From Sphingomonas hankookensis (GTDB lineage Bacteria > Pseudomonadota > Alphaproteobacteria > Sphingomonadales > Sphingomonadaceae), in NCBI RefSeq assembly GCF_028551275.1, contig NZ_CP117025.1:1049501-1113500 (forward strand): DNA of 64,000 nt, written 5' to 3'. Under the pieces are notes generated by a model that ran no database searches, had not been told where the DNA came from, and was given only the letters and a program-made list of their open reading frames with translations. Shown piece after piece: positions 1-8,660 of this stretch. The position numbers and the translations under genes are program-made. Positions within the stretch are counted from its first letter, which is position 1. Every line of letters begins with the position of its first letter.

Positions 1-764
1 TGCGCATCGGCGGGCAGCAGCGCGGCGATGCCCGGTGCGGGGTGGTGCGGCACGTAATGCGCCTTCATCGGCAGCAGCGCGCGGGCGTCGTCGACAGTCC
101 CCTCGAACCGGCGACGGCCGCCGGCGATGACGCATAGCCGGTCGCACAGCCGTTCGGCATGGGCCATGACGTGCGTGGAAAACAGGATGGTCGCGCCCCG
201 GTCGCGCTCGGCGCGGATCAGCGCTTCCAGCCGTTCCTGGTTGACCGGGTCGAGACCGGAAAAGGGTTCGTCGAGGACAAGAAAATCGGGCTGGTGCACG
301 ACGCTGCCGAGCAGCTGGACGAACTGCGCCATGCCCTTGGACAGCTTGCGGATCTTCGAATCGACCGCATGGCCGAGGCCGGCCTGTTCGAGCATCGCCG
401 CCGCCCGCTTGCGCCCGGCCGACCAGTCCAGCCCACGCAGCGCGCCCATGAAGGCGATCGCCTCGCGCGCCTTCATGCCGGGATAGAGGCCGCGTTCCTC
501 GGGCAGATAGCCGACCCGATCGGACGCGTCGCGCGGGGAGCGGCAGCCCAGCAGCGTGCGCGATCCTTCGTCGGGTTCGATGATGCCGAGCAACATGCGC
601 AGCGTCGTCGTCTTGCCCGCGCCATTGGGGCCGAGCACGCCGTACACTGCGCCGGTCGGCACCGACAGGTCGATGCCGTCGACGACCCGCCGGTCGCCGA
701 ACCGCTTGACCAGCCCGGTCGCGTGCAGGGCCAGGTCATTCCGGGCAAGATGATCGTCGCGCAA
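1..764 (-). CDS. ABC transporter ATP-binding protein (NatA/CcmA-type), 3' end outside window
   Basis: This is the nucleotide-binding subunit of an ABC transporter, probably an exporter. The reading shows a Walker A GPNGAGKTT at about residues 45-53, the signature LSKGM near 141-145, Walker B with LVLDEPFSGLDP near 162-173, and an H-loop STH at 196-198. The region after the H-loop fits the C-terminal part of NatA-like subunits (Na+ or drug export). The likely start is TTG at 764, preceded by GGAGG about 10 bases upstream; no ATG fits as well. The gene is divergent from queG with about 60 bp between them. The stop codon and the expected permease lie beyond the left edge, so the substrate cannot be named. 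Confidence 0.88.
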   Translation of the reverse strand, partial: MRDDHLARNDLALHATGLVKRFGDRRVVDGIDLSVPTGAVYGVLGPNGAGKTTTLRMLLGIIEPDEGSRTLLGCRSPRDASDRVGYLPEERGLYPGMKAREAIAFMGALRGLDWSAGRKRAAAMLEQAGLGHAVDSKIRKLSKGMAQFVQLLGSVVHQPDFLVLDEPFSGLDPVNQERLEALIRAERDRGATILFSTHVMAHAERLCDRLCVIAGGRRRFEGTVDDARALLPMKAHYVPHHPAPGIAALLPADA

Positions 765-823
765 CCGCTATCCCCTCCAACGACGCTCTTTAGCGTGCGC
801 ATGGAAAAGCGTAGCGGGGGGAA

Positions 824-1879
824 GTGATCCAAGACAAGGCCATCCCGAGCGATATTGTTGACCGTATCCGGGTCAAGGCGGCCGAATGCGGGTTCGTCGC
901 CTGCGGCATCGCCCGCGCCGATGCCGCGCCGCGCACCGCCGAACGGCTGCGGCAATGGCTGGACGAGGGACGTCACGGGTCGATGATCTGGATGGAGGAG
1001 CGTAGCCAACAGCGCGGATCGCCCGCCGGATTGTGGAGCGAGGTGCGCTCGGTCATCGCGCTCGGCATGAGCTATGCCCCCGCCACCGATCCGCTGGCGC
1101 TGGCGGGTGTGGGAGACCGGGGGCGCATCTCGGTCTATGCGCAGGGCGGCGACTATCATGATGTGGTCAAGAAGGCGCTGAAGGCCCTTGGCCGCTGGCT
1201 GGCGCAGGAGTCGGGCTGCGATCTGAAGGTGTTCGTCGATACCGCGCCGGTGATGGAGAAGCCGCTTGCCGAGGCGGCGGGGCTGGGGTGGCAGGGCAAG
1301 CATACCAATCTGGTCAGCCGGACCCATGGCAGCTGGCTGTTCCTGGGCGCGATATACACCACGCTGGACCTGACGCCGGACCGGGCGGGACGCGATACGT
1401 GCGGGTCGTGCGATGCGTGCCAGCGGGCGTGCCCGACCGATGCGTTTCCCGCGCCCTATCGCTTGGATGCGCGGCGCTGCGTCTCGTACCTGACGATCGA
1501 ACATGCCGGGCCGATCCCGCACGAGCTGCGCGAAGGGATCGGCAATCGCATCTATGGCTGCGACGATTGCCTGGCGGTGTGTCCGTGGAACAAGTTCGCG
1601 GCGGCGGCAGCGGCGAACCGGGCGTTCGCGGCGCGCGCCGAACTGGCGGCACCGCGCCTCGCCGATCTGATCGCGCTGGACGATGCCGGGTTTCGGGAGG
1701 TCTTTCGCGGGTCGCCGATCAAGCGGATCGGGCGTAACCGGATGGTGCGCAACGCGCTGATCGCGGCGGGGAATAGCGGGGATGCGGCGTTGATCGGCCC
1801 GGTGCGTGCGGCGTGTAGCGATCCCGATCCGGTGGTGGCCGAAGCGGCCACGTGGGCGTTAGGCCGCCTGTCGGGTTAG
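824..1879 (+). CDS. queG: Epoxyqueuosine reductase QueG
   Basis: It catalyses the last step of queuosine synthesis in tRNA, reducing epoxyqueuosine to queuosine with cobalamin and two 4Fe-4S clusters. The 351-residue protein has the N-terminal cobalamin-binding domain with VDTAPVMEK near 138-146 (Asp139 is the likely catalytic acid). It also has two ferredoxin motifs, [12 protein letters not shown] (Cys193, 196, 199, 203) and CDDCLAVCP (246-254), and a HEAT-like C-terminus. Length and motif order match the family. The start is GTG at 824. The 3' end overlaps the convergent cyclase gene by 21 bp. The cofactor need ties it functionally to cobalamin supply, but no cobalamin operon is adjacent. 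Confidence 0.95.
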   Translation: MIQDKAIPSDIVDRIRVKAAECGFVACGIARADAAPRTAERLRQWLDEGRHGSMIWMEERSQQRGSPAGLWSEVRSVIALGMSYAPATDPLALAGVGDRGRISVYAQGGDYHDVVKKALKALGRWLAQESGCDLKVFVDTAPVMEKPLAEAAGLGWQGKHTNLVSRTHGSWLFLGAIYTTLDLTPDRAGRDTCGSCDACQRACPTDAFPAPYRLDARRCVSYLTIEHAGPIPHELREGIGNRIYGCDDCLAVCPWNKFAAAAAANRAFAARAELAAPRLADLIALDDAGFREVFRGSPIKRIGRNRMVRNALIAAGNSGDAALIGPVRAACSDPDPVVAEAATWALGRLSG

Positions 1880-3322
1880 GTCGGCATCGAGCCATTCGAT
1901 CCGGTTCCGCCCGCCATGCTTGGCGCGGTACAGCGCCTCGTCCAGCCCGCGCAGCAGCGCCGGCGGATCGACCGGCCAATGGTCGAGATGATGGGCGCCG
2001 ATGCTGGCGGTCACGCGGATCGCGGTGCCGTGTCCGTCGATGCGCAGCGCGGCGATGGTGCTGCGCAGCCGTTCGGCGATGAGCGCGCCCGCCTGCGCAT
2101 CGGGTGCGACGAGCGCGAGCGCGAATTCCTCGCCGCCCAGCCGGGCGCACAGATCGTCTTCGCGGCAGCAACCCTCGATGGCGGTGGCCACCGCTCGCAG
2201 CACCGCGTCGCCCGCCGGATGGCCATGGCGGTCGTTGATCGATTTGAAATGGTCGAGATCGAGCCAGAGCAGCGTCAGCCCGCCATCGTTGGCGCTCGCC
2301 TCCAGCCGGCGGTGGAGCCGGTGTTCGAACGCCCGGCGGTTGAGCAGCCCGGTCAGCCCGTCATGGTCGGCAGCCTGCTGCAACTGCGCCATCAGGTCGT
2401 CGCGCACCGCCATCGCGCTGCTGATCGTGAGCGGCACGAGCGCGAGGAACGCGACGGCGATGCGGATCGACACGACCATGCGCGGGATCGACAGGTCCTG
2501 TCCGATATCGACCATCCCCAGGCCGATGGTGATCATGCACCCGCTGCCCAGCGCCATGGTGACGAGCGCGGCGGTCGACACCGAATAGGTCATCGCGCAC
2601 AGCAGCAGCGCGGGCATCGGGAACATGATGCTGCCGGGTCCGTCGAAATAGACGGCAAGGACGCAGGAGACGGCGAGCAGGAGCAGCGGCCAGAGCGGCT
2701 TGGCCGCGGCGGCGGTCGCGACGCGCCGTTCGCGCCGCCAGGGCGGCTGCACGGTGAGCATCGCGGGCAGGAAGATCAGGTAGTTGGCGATCTCGCTGGC
2801 GGTCCAGGTCATCACCGTCTGGGTCGGCGATCCGTGGAACTGCACGACGACCATCACCGCGCCGGTCAGCGCGGCGACGAGGCTGCCGGGCAGCAGGCCG
2901 ACCGAAATGCGCATTACCGAATGGACCCGCCGCAAGCGCAGGTCGCGCGACGCGAGGCGGCGCAGCGCCAGTACCGCGACGAAGGTCCCCGACACATTGG
3001 CGGCAGCGAACCAGCCGCTGAGCGCAGGGCTCTGGCCGAAGAGCAGGTCGGCGAGGACGAAACCGGCGCCGGCACCGAACCAGCCGGCCGGGCGGTGCAG
3101 ATGCGGCGCGCGCACCATGGTACCGACGAGGATCGCATTGGCCGGCCAGAAGGCGACGGAGAAAGCGTGGCGGGTGATCAGCCCCAATGCCGCGCCACCG
3201 CCGACCACGGCGCAGACCAGCAGCATGGCGCGGACCGCATCGACCATCGGCCCCCGCCCGGCAAGCGGGCGCGCGGTCCATGGGGGCGCGCCTTGCGCGC
3301 CGGACGGAACGGTGGTCGGCAT
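1859..3322 (-). CDS. MASE1-type membrane diguanylate cyclase (GGDEF protein)
   Basis: This 487-residue protein probably makes cyclic di-GMP from two GTP. The N-terminal 300 residues are a MASE1-like block of about eight hydrophobic segments, which would place the sensor in the inner membrane. The C-terminal domain has the entry motif [10 protein letters not shown] (321-330), an intact active site GGEEF (396-400), and an inhibitory-site RxxD (REDD, 387-390) exactly five residues before it. Catalysis and product feedback inhibition are therefore both expected. The start chosen is ATG at 3322; the reading frame runs further upstream but only as antisense of the M15 peptidase. A link to the downstream flagellar cluster is possible only by function, not by position. 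Confidence 0.9.
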   Translation of the reverse strand: MPTTVPSGAQGAPPWTARPLAGRGPMVDAVRAMLLVCAVVGGGAALGLITRHAFSVAFWPANAILVGTMVRAPHLHRPAGWFGAGAGFVLADLLFGQSPALSGWFAAANVSGTFVAVLALRRLASRDLRLRRVHSVMRISVGLLPGSLVAALTGAVMVVVQFHGSPTQTVMTWTASEIANYLIFLPAMLTVQPPWRRERRVATAAAAKPLWPLLLLAVSCVLAVYFDGPGSIMFPMPALLLCAMTYSVSTAALVTMALGSGCMITIGLGMVDIGQDLSIPRMVVSIRIAVAFLALVPLTISSAMAVRDDLMAQLQQAADHDGLTGLLNRRAFEHRLHRRLEASANDGGLTLLWLDLDHFKSINDRHGHPAGDAVLRAVATAIEGCCREDDLCARLGGEEFALALVAPDAQAGALIAERLRSTIAALRIDGHGTAIRVTASIGAHHLDHWPVDPPALLRGLDEALYRAKHGGRNRIEWLDADLTRQAA

Positions 3323-3371
3323 CGCGCGCGATTCTAGGGCGTGGCGGTAAACAAGCGGTAAGGGGCGGGCG

Positions 3372-4031
3372 TCATGCACCGCTTTCGCGACGAACCGCGG
3401 CCAGATCGCCATTGGGCCGCCCCTGAACATGGGCCCAGTCGCGGAATTTCCAGTCGCCGCCCCAGACCAGCCCCTCCGCCTTCGCCGCCTTGCCCAGCGC
3501 GCGGAAAAAGACATGGGCGTCGGGTTCGCGCCAATACCAGCGTTCGTCGACCAGATCGGCGGCCCAGGCGGCGGGAATGCCTTCCGGCGTCTGGGCATTG
3601 TGGAAGCTGAAGCGCACCTTGCTGGACCCGGCACGGAACAGGCGCTGTTGGACCTCGACCGACCGCCAGCCATAGACGACGACCGGGCGGAACCGCTCGG
3701 TGCGCAACCGGGCGATGACCGCGACGACGCGCGGGCGGAAGCGGGGGTGGAGGCTGGCGAGCTTGCGCTCCTGCGGCCAGTTGCTGCTGTCGCCGTCCCA
3801 GTGCGCCGGGGCGGCGCGCAGGCGGGCGAGGGTGGCGCCGCCGGGATCGACCCGGCCATCGGCGTCGATCCCGAAGCGATCCTGTGCACTACGGATCGCG
3901 GCGATCAGGCGCGGACCGGCGATGCCGTCGATCCCGCCCGGATCGATCCCGATGCGCAGCAGCAGCCATTGCACCGCGCGCACATCGCCCGCGCGGTTCA
4001 CGCCGCCTTCCCCGACCGCCGCCTCGATCAT
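3372..4031 (-). CDS. M15-family peptidoglycan peptidase with N-terminal PG-binding-like domain
   Basis: This is a predicted zinc D-Ala-D-Ala carboxypeptidase or L-Ala-D-Glu endopeptidase (VanY/endolysin type). Residues 1-75 resemble a peptidoglycan-binding fold of the kind in phage endolysins (N-acetylmuramidase/PG_binding_3-like). The M15 core follows with GWRS at 121-124, the metal site SFHN...ADLVD (His144, Asp159) and WGGDW...DWAH (Asp198, His201). No signal peptide is visible. That is typical of endolysin-derived enzymes, so a prophage origin is possible, but no other phage gene is nearby. It is 219 residues long with its start at 4031. Neighbours on the same strand are the cyclase (49 bp downstream) and a small secreted protein upstream. 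Confidence 0.78.
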   Translation of the reverse strand: MIEAAVGEGGVNRAGDVRAVQWLLLRIGIDPGGIDGIAGPRLIAAIRSAQDRFGIDADGRVDPGGATLARLRAAPAHWDGDSSNWPQERKLASLHPRFRPRVVAVIARLRTERFRPVVVYGWRSVEVQQRLFRAGSSKVRFSFHNAQTPEGIPAAWAADLVDERWYWREPDAHVFFRALGKAAKAEGLVWGGDWKFRDWAHVQGRPNGDLAAVRRESGA

Positions 4032-4099
4032 CGCCCTACCCCTATCCTGTTCATCGCGCGGGGACGCTGGCGGGCGAAATCCTACATTTCAAGCGCGGT

Positions 4100-4441
4100 T
4101 CAGCGGCGCCGGGCGCGTGCTGCCGCGACCTGTGCGCCGAATGCGCGGGCCCGTTCGTCGAGCGCCGTGGTGTTCGCCCAGGCCGGGCCGCCGGCTCGCG
4201 CCTGCTTCGCAAGGCGTCCGATCATCGCACTTTCGGCGCGCAGGGTACGCGCTTCCGCCCGGCTGAGGTCGCCACGCCGCCGTCCGTCGCGGATCGAGCG
4301 GTTCGCGTCGTTCAGGTCGCGATCGAACGAGGCGCTGGGCGCTGCCGGCATTTCGCGCACGGCGGAACGGCCCCCGTCCCAGATTTGCGCGCTGGCGGGT
4401 GCGGCGATCGCAAGCAGGAGGATCGGCAGGATCACACGCAT
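4100..4441 (-). CDS. Small secreted protein of unknown function
   Basis: This 113-residue protein has a clear Sec signal peptide: a basic start, a hydrophobic core and an APASA cleavage site near residue 16. The mature part is charged, rich in Ala and Arg and predicted mostly helical, with no catalytic motif. There are two in-frame ATGs. The second, at 4441, is preferred because an AAGGAGA Shine-Dalgarno lies at proper distance from it but abuts the first. It is transcribed away from the glycosyltransferase gene at 4538. Function is unknown; a periplasmic structural or stress role is only a guess. Confidence 0.7.
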   Translation of the reverse strand: MRVILPILLLAIAAPASAQIWDGGRSAVREMPAAPSASFDRDLNDANRSIRDGRRRGDLSRAEARTLRAESAMIGRLAKQARAGGPAWANTTALDERARAFGAQVAAARARRR

Positions 4442-4537
4442 CGGCATTCTCCTTCATCTACGCGCATCCTATCGTCGCGGCACCATCCGCGCCATCCGGC
4501 TTTTCCTGTCGCGCAGCTTGGGGTAACGCCAGCGCCC

Positions 4538-5554
4538 ATGATCCGTCCTGCCCTGTCCATCGTCGTTCCCTGTTACAACGAGGCCGCCTGCCTCGACGTG
4601 CTGCACACCCGCATTTCGGCGGCGGCGCGCGCGGTGGTCGGCGACGATCATGAAATCGTGCTGGTGAACGACGGATCGCGTGACCAGAGCTGGGCGGTGA
4701 TGGAGCGGCTGGCGGCGTCCGATCCGCGGCTGGTGGCGATCAACCTGTCGCGCAACCACGGGCATCAACTGGCGCTGACCGCGGGGCTCGACCTGTGCGC
4801 GGGCGAGCGCATCCTCATCATCGATGCCGATCTGCAAGACCCGCCCGAATTGCTGGCGGACATGCTCGCGACGATGGAATCGGAAGGCGCCGATGTCGTC
4901 TATGCCGTCCGGCGCAAGCGCGAGGGCGAGACCTTCTTCAAGAAGCTGACCGCCGCCGGCTTCTACCGCGTGCTCGACCGGGTGACCGATACCCCGATCC
5001 CGCTCGACACCGGCGATTTCCGGCTGATGAGCCGGCGGGCGCTCGACGCACTGCTGAGCCTGCCCGAACAGGCGCGCTTCATTCGCGGCATGGTGGCGTG
5101 GGTCGGGTTCCGGCAGGTGCCGTTCCCCTATGACCGCGACGAACGGCTGGCGGGCGAGAGCAAATATCCGCTGGGCAAGATGATCCGCTTCGCCCTCGAC
5201 GCGGTGACTGGTTTCTCCACCGCGCCGCTCCGCCTCGCCAGCCATATGGGGCTGGTGCTGACCGGGCTGTCGCTGCTGCTGTTTGCCTATATCGCGATCG
5301 GCTGGTTGTCGGGCAGCGCGGTGCAGGGATGGACGTCGACGATGCTGGTCGTGGTGTTCCTGGGCGCGGTGCAGATGTTCGTACTGGGGATGATCGGCGA
5401 ATATCTGGGGCGGCTGTACGTCGAATCGAAGCGGCGGCCGCTCTATCTGGTGGCGGACGTGGCCGGGCCGGTGAAGGGGCGGGCGAGTCTGGGGTATCGG
5501 GCCGGGGACCGGGGCGAGGTTACGGTGTCGCCGGTGCTGCCCGAGCAGTCGTAG
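4538..5554 (+). CDS. Family 2 glycosyltransferase, GtrB/DPM1-like polyprenyl-phosphate glycosyltransferase
   Basis: It transfers a sugar from a nucleotide sugar to a polyprenyl phosphate at the inner membrane. The N-terminal GT-A domain starts with SIVVPCYNEA and carries the NDGSRD and DADLQDPPE metal-binding motifs. The C-terminus holds two membrane helices (around residues 225-255 and 265-290), as in GtrB, YfdH and ArnC. The length of 338 residues fits. ATG at 4538 begins the conserved fold. The neighbours do not include a flippase or a GtrC-like transferase, so the sugar and the glycan modified are unknown. The gene is followed by a long nested palindrome. Confidence 0.85.
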   Translation: MIRPALSIVVPCYNEAACLDVLHTRISAAARAVVGDDHEIVLVNDGSRDQSWAVMERLAASDPRLVAINLSRNHGHQLALTAGLDLCAGERILIIDADLQDPPELLADMLATMESEGADVVYAVRRKREGETFFKKLTAAGFYRVLDRVTDTPIPLDTGDFRLMSRRALDALLSLPEQARFIRGMVAWVGFRQVPFPYDRDERLAGESKYPLGKMIRFALDAVTGFSTAPLRLASHMGLVLTGLSLLLFAYIAIGWLSGSAVQGWTSTMLVVVFLGAVQMFVLGMIGEYLGRLYVESKRRPLYLVADVAGPVKGRASLGYRAGDRGEVTVSPVLPEQS

Positions 5555-5563
5555 AAGGTCGGG

Positions 5564-5801
5564 TTCACGCGAAGGCGCGGAGACGCGAAGAAGGAGATAG
5601 ATTTCGCGCAGAGACGCGGAGGCGCAGAGAGGTTGCGGGCGCGGACAGGTTTTCCGCGATAGCGGCCTCACTCGTCGTTGCAGCGAAAGATGTCGTCTCC
5701 CGGTCGCGTGCGCCTGCCGGGTACGAACCCGCTCTGCGCCTCCGCGTCTCTGCGCGAACCCATTTCTTCTTTTTCTTCGCGTCTCCCCGCCTTCGCGTGA
5801 A
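5564..5801. repeat. Nested palindromic repeat, family C
   Basis: The stretch between the glycosyltransferase and the RHH gene is a nested inverted repeat. Outer arms of 29 bases (5564-5592 and 5773-5801) match with one mismatch. Inner arms of 27 bases (5603-5629 and 5732-5758) match perfectly. The arms share the core CGCGGAGACGCG, and the centre (about 100 bp) is unrelated. Transcribed, it could fold into a long two-step hairpin and serve as a terminator. It looks like a dispersed element rather than a gene-specific regulator. Confidence 0.85.
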
Positions 5802-5807
5802 AACGAC

Positions 5808-6059
5808 TTACCGCGCACCAACCTCGCCCAGCAACCAAGACCGGATCGCACTGGCCAAATTGGGCGGATCGTCCCCCTCGATCCGAACCGCATCGATCGC
5901 CGCCACCAGCGCCGACAACGGCAGCGACCGCCGTGCCGCGGCATCCTCCAGCGCCGTCCAGAAACCGGGTTCGAGGCTGATCGAGGTCGCGTGCCCGGCG
6001 ATGGTGATCGACCGCTTCACCGGCCCGCGAAAGCCGCCCGGCGGCGCGACCGGCTTCAT
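5808..6059 (-). CDS. Ribbon-helix-helix domain protein
   Basis: This 83-residue protein has the alphaproteobacterial RHH_4-like pattern. A beta strand ([16 protein letters not shown]) is followed by two helices with LSALVAAID, then a short tail. Such proteins are small putative DNA-binding regulators. The start ATG overlaps the cobT stop (ATGA, 6056-6059), so translation is coupled and the two form an operon. The target is unknown; autoregulation of cobT-RHH is a reasonable inference but no operator was recognised. Confidence 0.82.
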   Translation of the reverse strand: MKPVAPPGGFRGPVKRSITIAGHATSISLEPGFWTALEDAAARRSLPLSALVAAIDAVRIEGDDPPNLASAIRSWLLGEVGAR

Positions 6060-7888
6060 TCGCTGTCGAACAGCGACGCCAGCTGCTCGATCATCGTGCC
6101 GGCCAGCTGCTCGGCGTCCATGATCGTGACCGCGCGATTGTACCAGCGGGTCACGTCATGACCGATGCCGATCGCGACCAACTCGACCGGCGACTTGCCC
6201 TCGATATAGGCGATCACCTGCCGCAGGTGCCGCTCCAGATAGCTGCCCGAATTGACCGACAGGGTGGAATCGTCGACCGGCGCACCGTCCGAGATCACCA
6301 TCAGCACCTTGCGATCCTCGGGCCGCGCGATCAGCCGGCCATGCGCCCACAGCAGCGCCTCGCCGTCGATATTTTCCTTCAGCAACCCTTCTCGCATCAT
6401 CAACCCAAGCGACTTCTTCGCCCGCCGCCACGGCTCGTCGGCCTGTTTGTAGACGATGTGGCGGATGTCGTTCAGCCGACCGGGCTGGGGCGGGCGACCG
6501 GCGGCGAGCCACGCCTCGCGGCTCTGTCCGCCCTTCCACGCGCGGGTGGTAAAGCCGAGAATCTCGACCTTCACCCCGACGCGTTCCAGCGTGCGGGCGA
6601 GGATGTCGGCGCTGATCGCCGCGATGCCGATCGGGCGGCCGCGCATCGACCCCGAATTGTCGATCAGCAGCGTGACGACGGTATCGCGAAACTCGGTATC
6701 GCGCTCGATCTTGTAGCTCAACGACTGCGCCGGATTGATGACCACGCGGGCCAGCCGCGCGGCGTCGAGCAGCCCTTCTTCCTGGTCGAAGTCCCATGAC
6801 CGCGACTGTTGCGCCATCAACCGGCGCTGCAACCGGTTGGCGAGCTTCGTCACCACCCCCTGCAACTGCACCAGCTGCTGGTCGAGATAGGCACGCAGCC
6901 GCTCCAGCTCGTCGGCCTCGCACAGTTCGGTCGCGGCGATCACTTCGTCGAACTTGGTGGTGAAGGCGCGATAGTCGAACTGGGTGTTGAGGTCGGCAAA
7001 GGGGCGGTTGGGGCGCACGGGCATCATGCCGCCCTCGTCCTCGCCATCGGCCATGTCGTCGCCCTGCGCATCGACATCCTCGGACATGTCGTCCGACTGG
7101 CCATCGGACTGCTCGTCGTCGCTGCGGTCCTCGCCGCGCGCCTCGACCTGCCCTTCGCCGCCCTGCTGTTCGCCTTCGTCCTCGCCGTCGTCCTGCGGGG
7201 TTTCCTCGTCCTCGCCTTCGGAATCGTCGCCGCCGTCATCGGCCTGTTCGGGCTCGACCTCGCCCTCGACCAGCTCGAGGTCCTGCAGGATGCGGGTGAT
7301 GCCGCGCCCGAACGCCGCCTGATCGCCAGCCAGCGCGGACAATGCGTCGAGCTGGGCGCCGGCACGTTCCTCGATCCAGTCGGTGATCAGCGCCATGGCG
7401 GGGATCGCCGCGGCGGGCGGCATCCGACCGGTCAGCCGTTCGCGCACCATCAGCTGTACGGCGGTCGACAGCGGCACTTCGGCGCGGGTGCGTGCGCGGG
7501 TGATCGGGTCGGAGCGCATCCGCATCGCCAGCGCCTGATCCAGATTGTCGGCGATCCCGTCATAGCCCGCCGACCCGATCGCATCGACCCGCGCCTGTTC
7601 GACCGCATCGAACACCGCGCGCGCCACCGCATCGCCCGGCGCCGCGCGGGCGTGAAGCGCGGTGTCGTGATAGCGCATCTTCAGCGCAAACCCGTCGGCC
7701 AGGCCCCGGGCCTCCGCCACCTGATCGGCGGGCAGCGCGCGCGCGGGCATAGGCACCTTGATATGCTTGCCTGATGCGACCGGCGCGTCGGCGGTAAAGC
7801 CCAGTTCCACTTCCGGCTCCTCGGCAAGCGCGCGCGAGGTGCCGCGCAGGACGTCGCGAAACCGGTCGAGTGGAGATTCCTGTGCCAT
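6056..7888 (-). CDS. cobT: CobT-like cobaltochelatase subunit with VWA domain
   Basis: It resembles CobT, the large VWA partner of the CobS AAA+ ATPase in the aerobic cobaltochelatase CobNST, which inserts cobalt into hydrogenobyrinate diamide. Features of the 610-residue protein are an N-terminal CobT domain, a long acidic low-complexity linker (about 208-287), and a C-terminal VWA domain with the MIDAS motif DNSGS (410-414). ATG at 7888 begins the conserved N-terminus. cobS and cobN are not in the window. In sphingomonads such CobT copies are commonly annotated although full cobalamin synthesis is often missing, so a different metal or remodelling role is possible. Confidence 0.88.
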   Translation of the reverse strand: MAQESPLDRFRDVLRGTSRALAEEPEVELGFTADAPVASGKHIKVPMPARALPADQVAEARGLADGFALKMRYHDTALHARAAPGDAVARAVFDAVEQARVDAIGSAGYDGIADNLDQALAMRMRSDPITRARTRAEVPLSTAVQLMVRERLTGRMPPAAAIPAMALITDWIEERAGAQLDALSALAGDQAAFGRGITRILQDLELVEGEVEPEQADDGGDDSEGEDEETPQDDGEDEGEQQGGEGQVEARGEDRSDDEQSDGQSDDMSEDVDAQGDDMADGEDEGGMMPVRPNRPFADLNTQFDYRAFTTKFDEVIAATELCEADELERLRAYLDQQLVQLQGVVTKLANRLQRRLMAQQSRSWDFDQEEGLLDAARLARVVINPAQSLSYKIERDTEFRDTVVTLLIDNSGSMRGRPIGIAAISADILARTLERVGVKVEILGFTTRAWKGGQSREAWLAAGRPPQPGRLNDIRHIVYKQADEPWRRAKKSLGLMMREGLLKENIDGEALLWAHGRLIARPEDRKVLMVISDGAPVDDSTLSVNSGSYLERHLRQVIAYIEGKSPVELVAIGIGHDVTRWYNRAVTIMDAEQLAGTMIEQLASLFDSE

Positions 7889-7986
7889 GGCGCCTGCTTT
7901 GGGGATTGCCCGGAGCAAGGGCAAGGGGGTGGTGGCGGGGCAGCAACGCAAATGACAAGCGCTTCCGCCTCCGGTAGAAGAACGCG

Positions 7987-8424
7987 GTGGCAATCCTCCG
8001 ACGCCTGATCCTGACCCATAAGGCAGCGGCGCTGCTGGCAATCGCCATCGCGTTAGCGATGAAGGCGATCGTGCCAGCGGGGTTCATGCCCATGCTGGTC
8101 GAGGGGCGCGTTGTTATCGCGCTGTGCCCCGGCAGCAGTCCAGCTGTAACGATGGCCCACCCCGCCGCCATGGCCTATCATGAGATGACGGCCGTACAGC
8201 ACGGCGGCCACAGCAAACCCGACACCCCCCAACACGACAACAAGCCACAACCCTGCGCCTTTGCCGGATTGACCGCGCTGTCGCTGGCGGGGGCGGACCC
8301 GGTGGTGTTGGCGGGGGCCATCGCCTTCGTCCTGGCGCTGGGGTTGCAGATCGTCGTTGCGCTGCCGACGATACGGCCCGCCCGGCTGCGGCCGCCGTTG
8401 CGCGGGCCGCCTGTGATCGCCTGA
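7987..8424 (+). CDS. DUF2946-like membrane/periplasmic protein
   Basis: This 145-residue protein has an N-terminal hydrophobic segment (about 12-30), a His/Pro/Asp-rich middle with HGGH, then [12 protein letters not shown] and a second hydrophobic segment near 105-125. The pattern agrees with DUF2946, a family often found beside TonB receptors and PepSY proteins and suspected to act in copper or iron uptake. The start is GTG at 7987. It precedes the PepSY gene on the same strand by 236 bp. The His-rich loop suggests metal binding, but this is inference. Confidence 0.65.
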   Translation: MAILRRLILTHKAAALLAIAIALAMKAIVPAGFMPMLVEGRVVIALCPGSSPAVTMAHPAAMAYHEMTAVQHGGHSKPDTPQHDNKPQPCAFAGLTALSLAGADPVVLAGAIAFVLALGLQIVVALPTIRPARLRPPLRGPPVIA

Positions 8425-8660
8425 CATCGTCCGGTGCGGTTGGCCTCGTCGCTGCTGGCGGCGGGGCTGTCGCGCTGCTGTCTGGACGGAGTGCCGCACG
8501 CCGCTTTCGGTCGTGCGCAGGCTCCCAGCGATCATCAGGAACACCCTGTCATGCCACCTCACACGGCCGCGTCTGCGGCCCCATCTTGCCGTGCGCCGGT
8601 CGCGTCGCGGCGAACGCGCCGGCCCTATGGACCGCTCCATCGCCCACCGGGAGGCCGGCG

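Noticed and set aside
7889..7986. Possible cobalamin riboswitch before cobT.
   Set aside because: None of the conserved B12-box sequence is present in the 98-bp gap.
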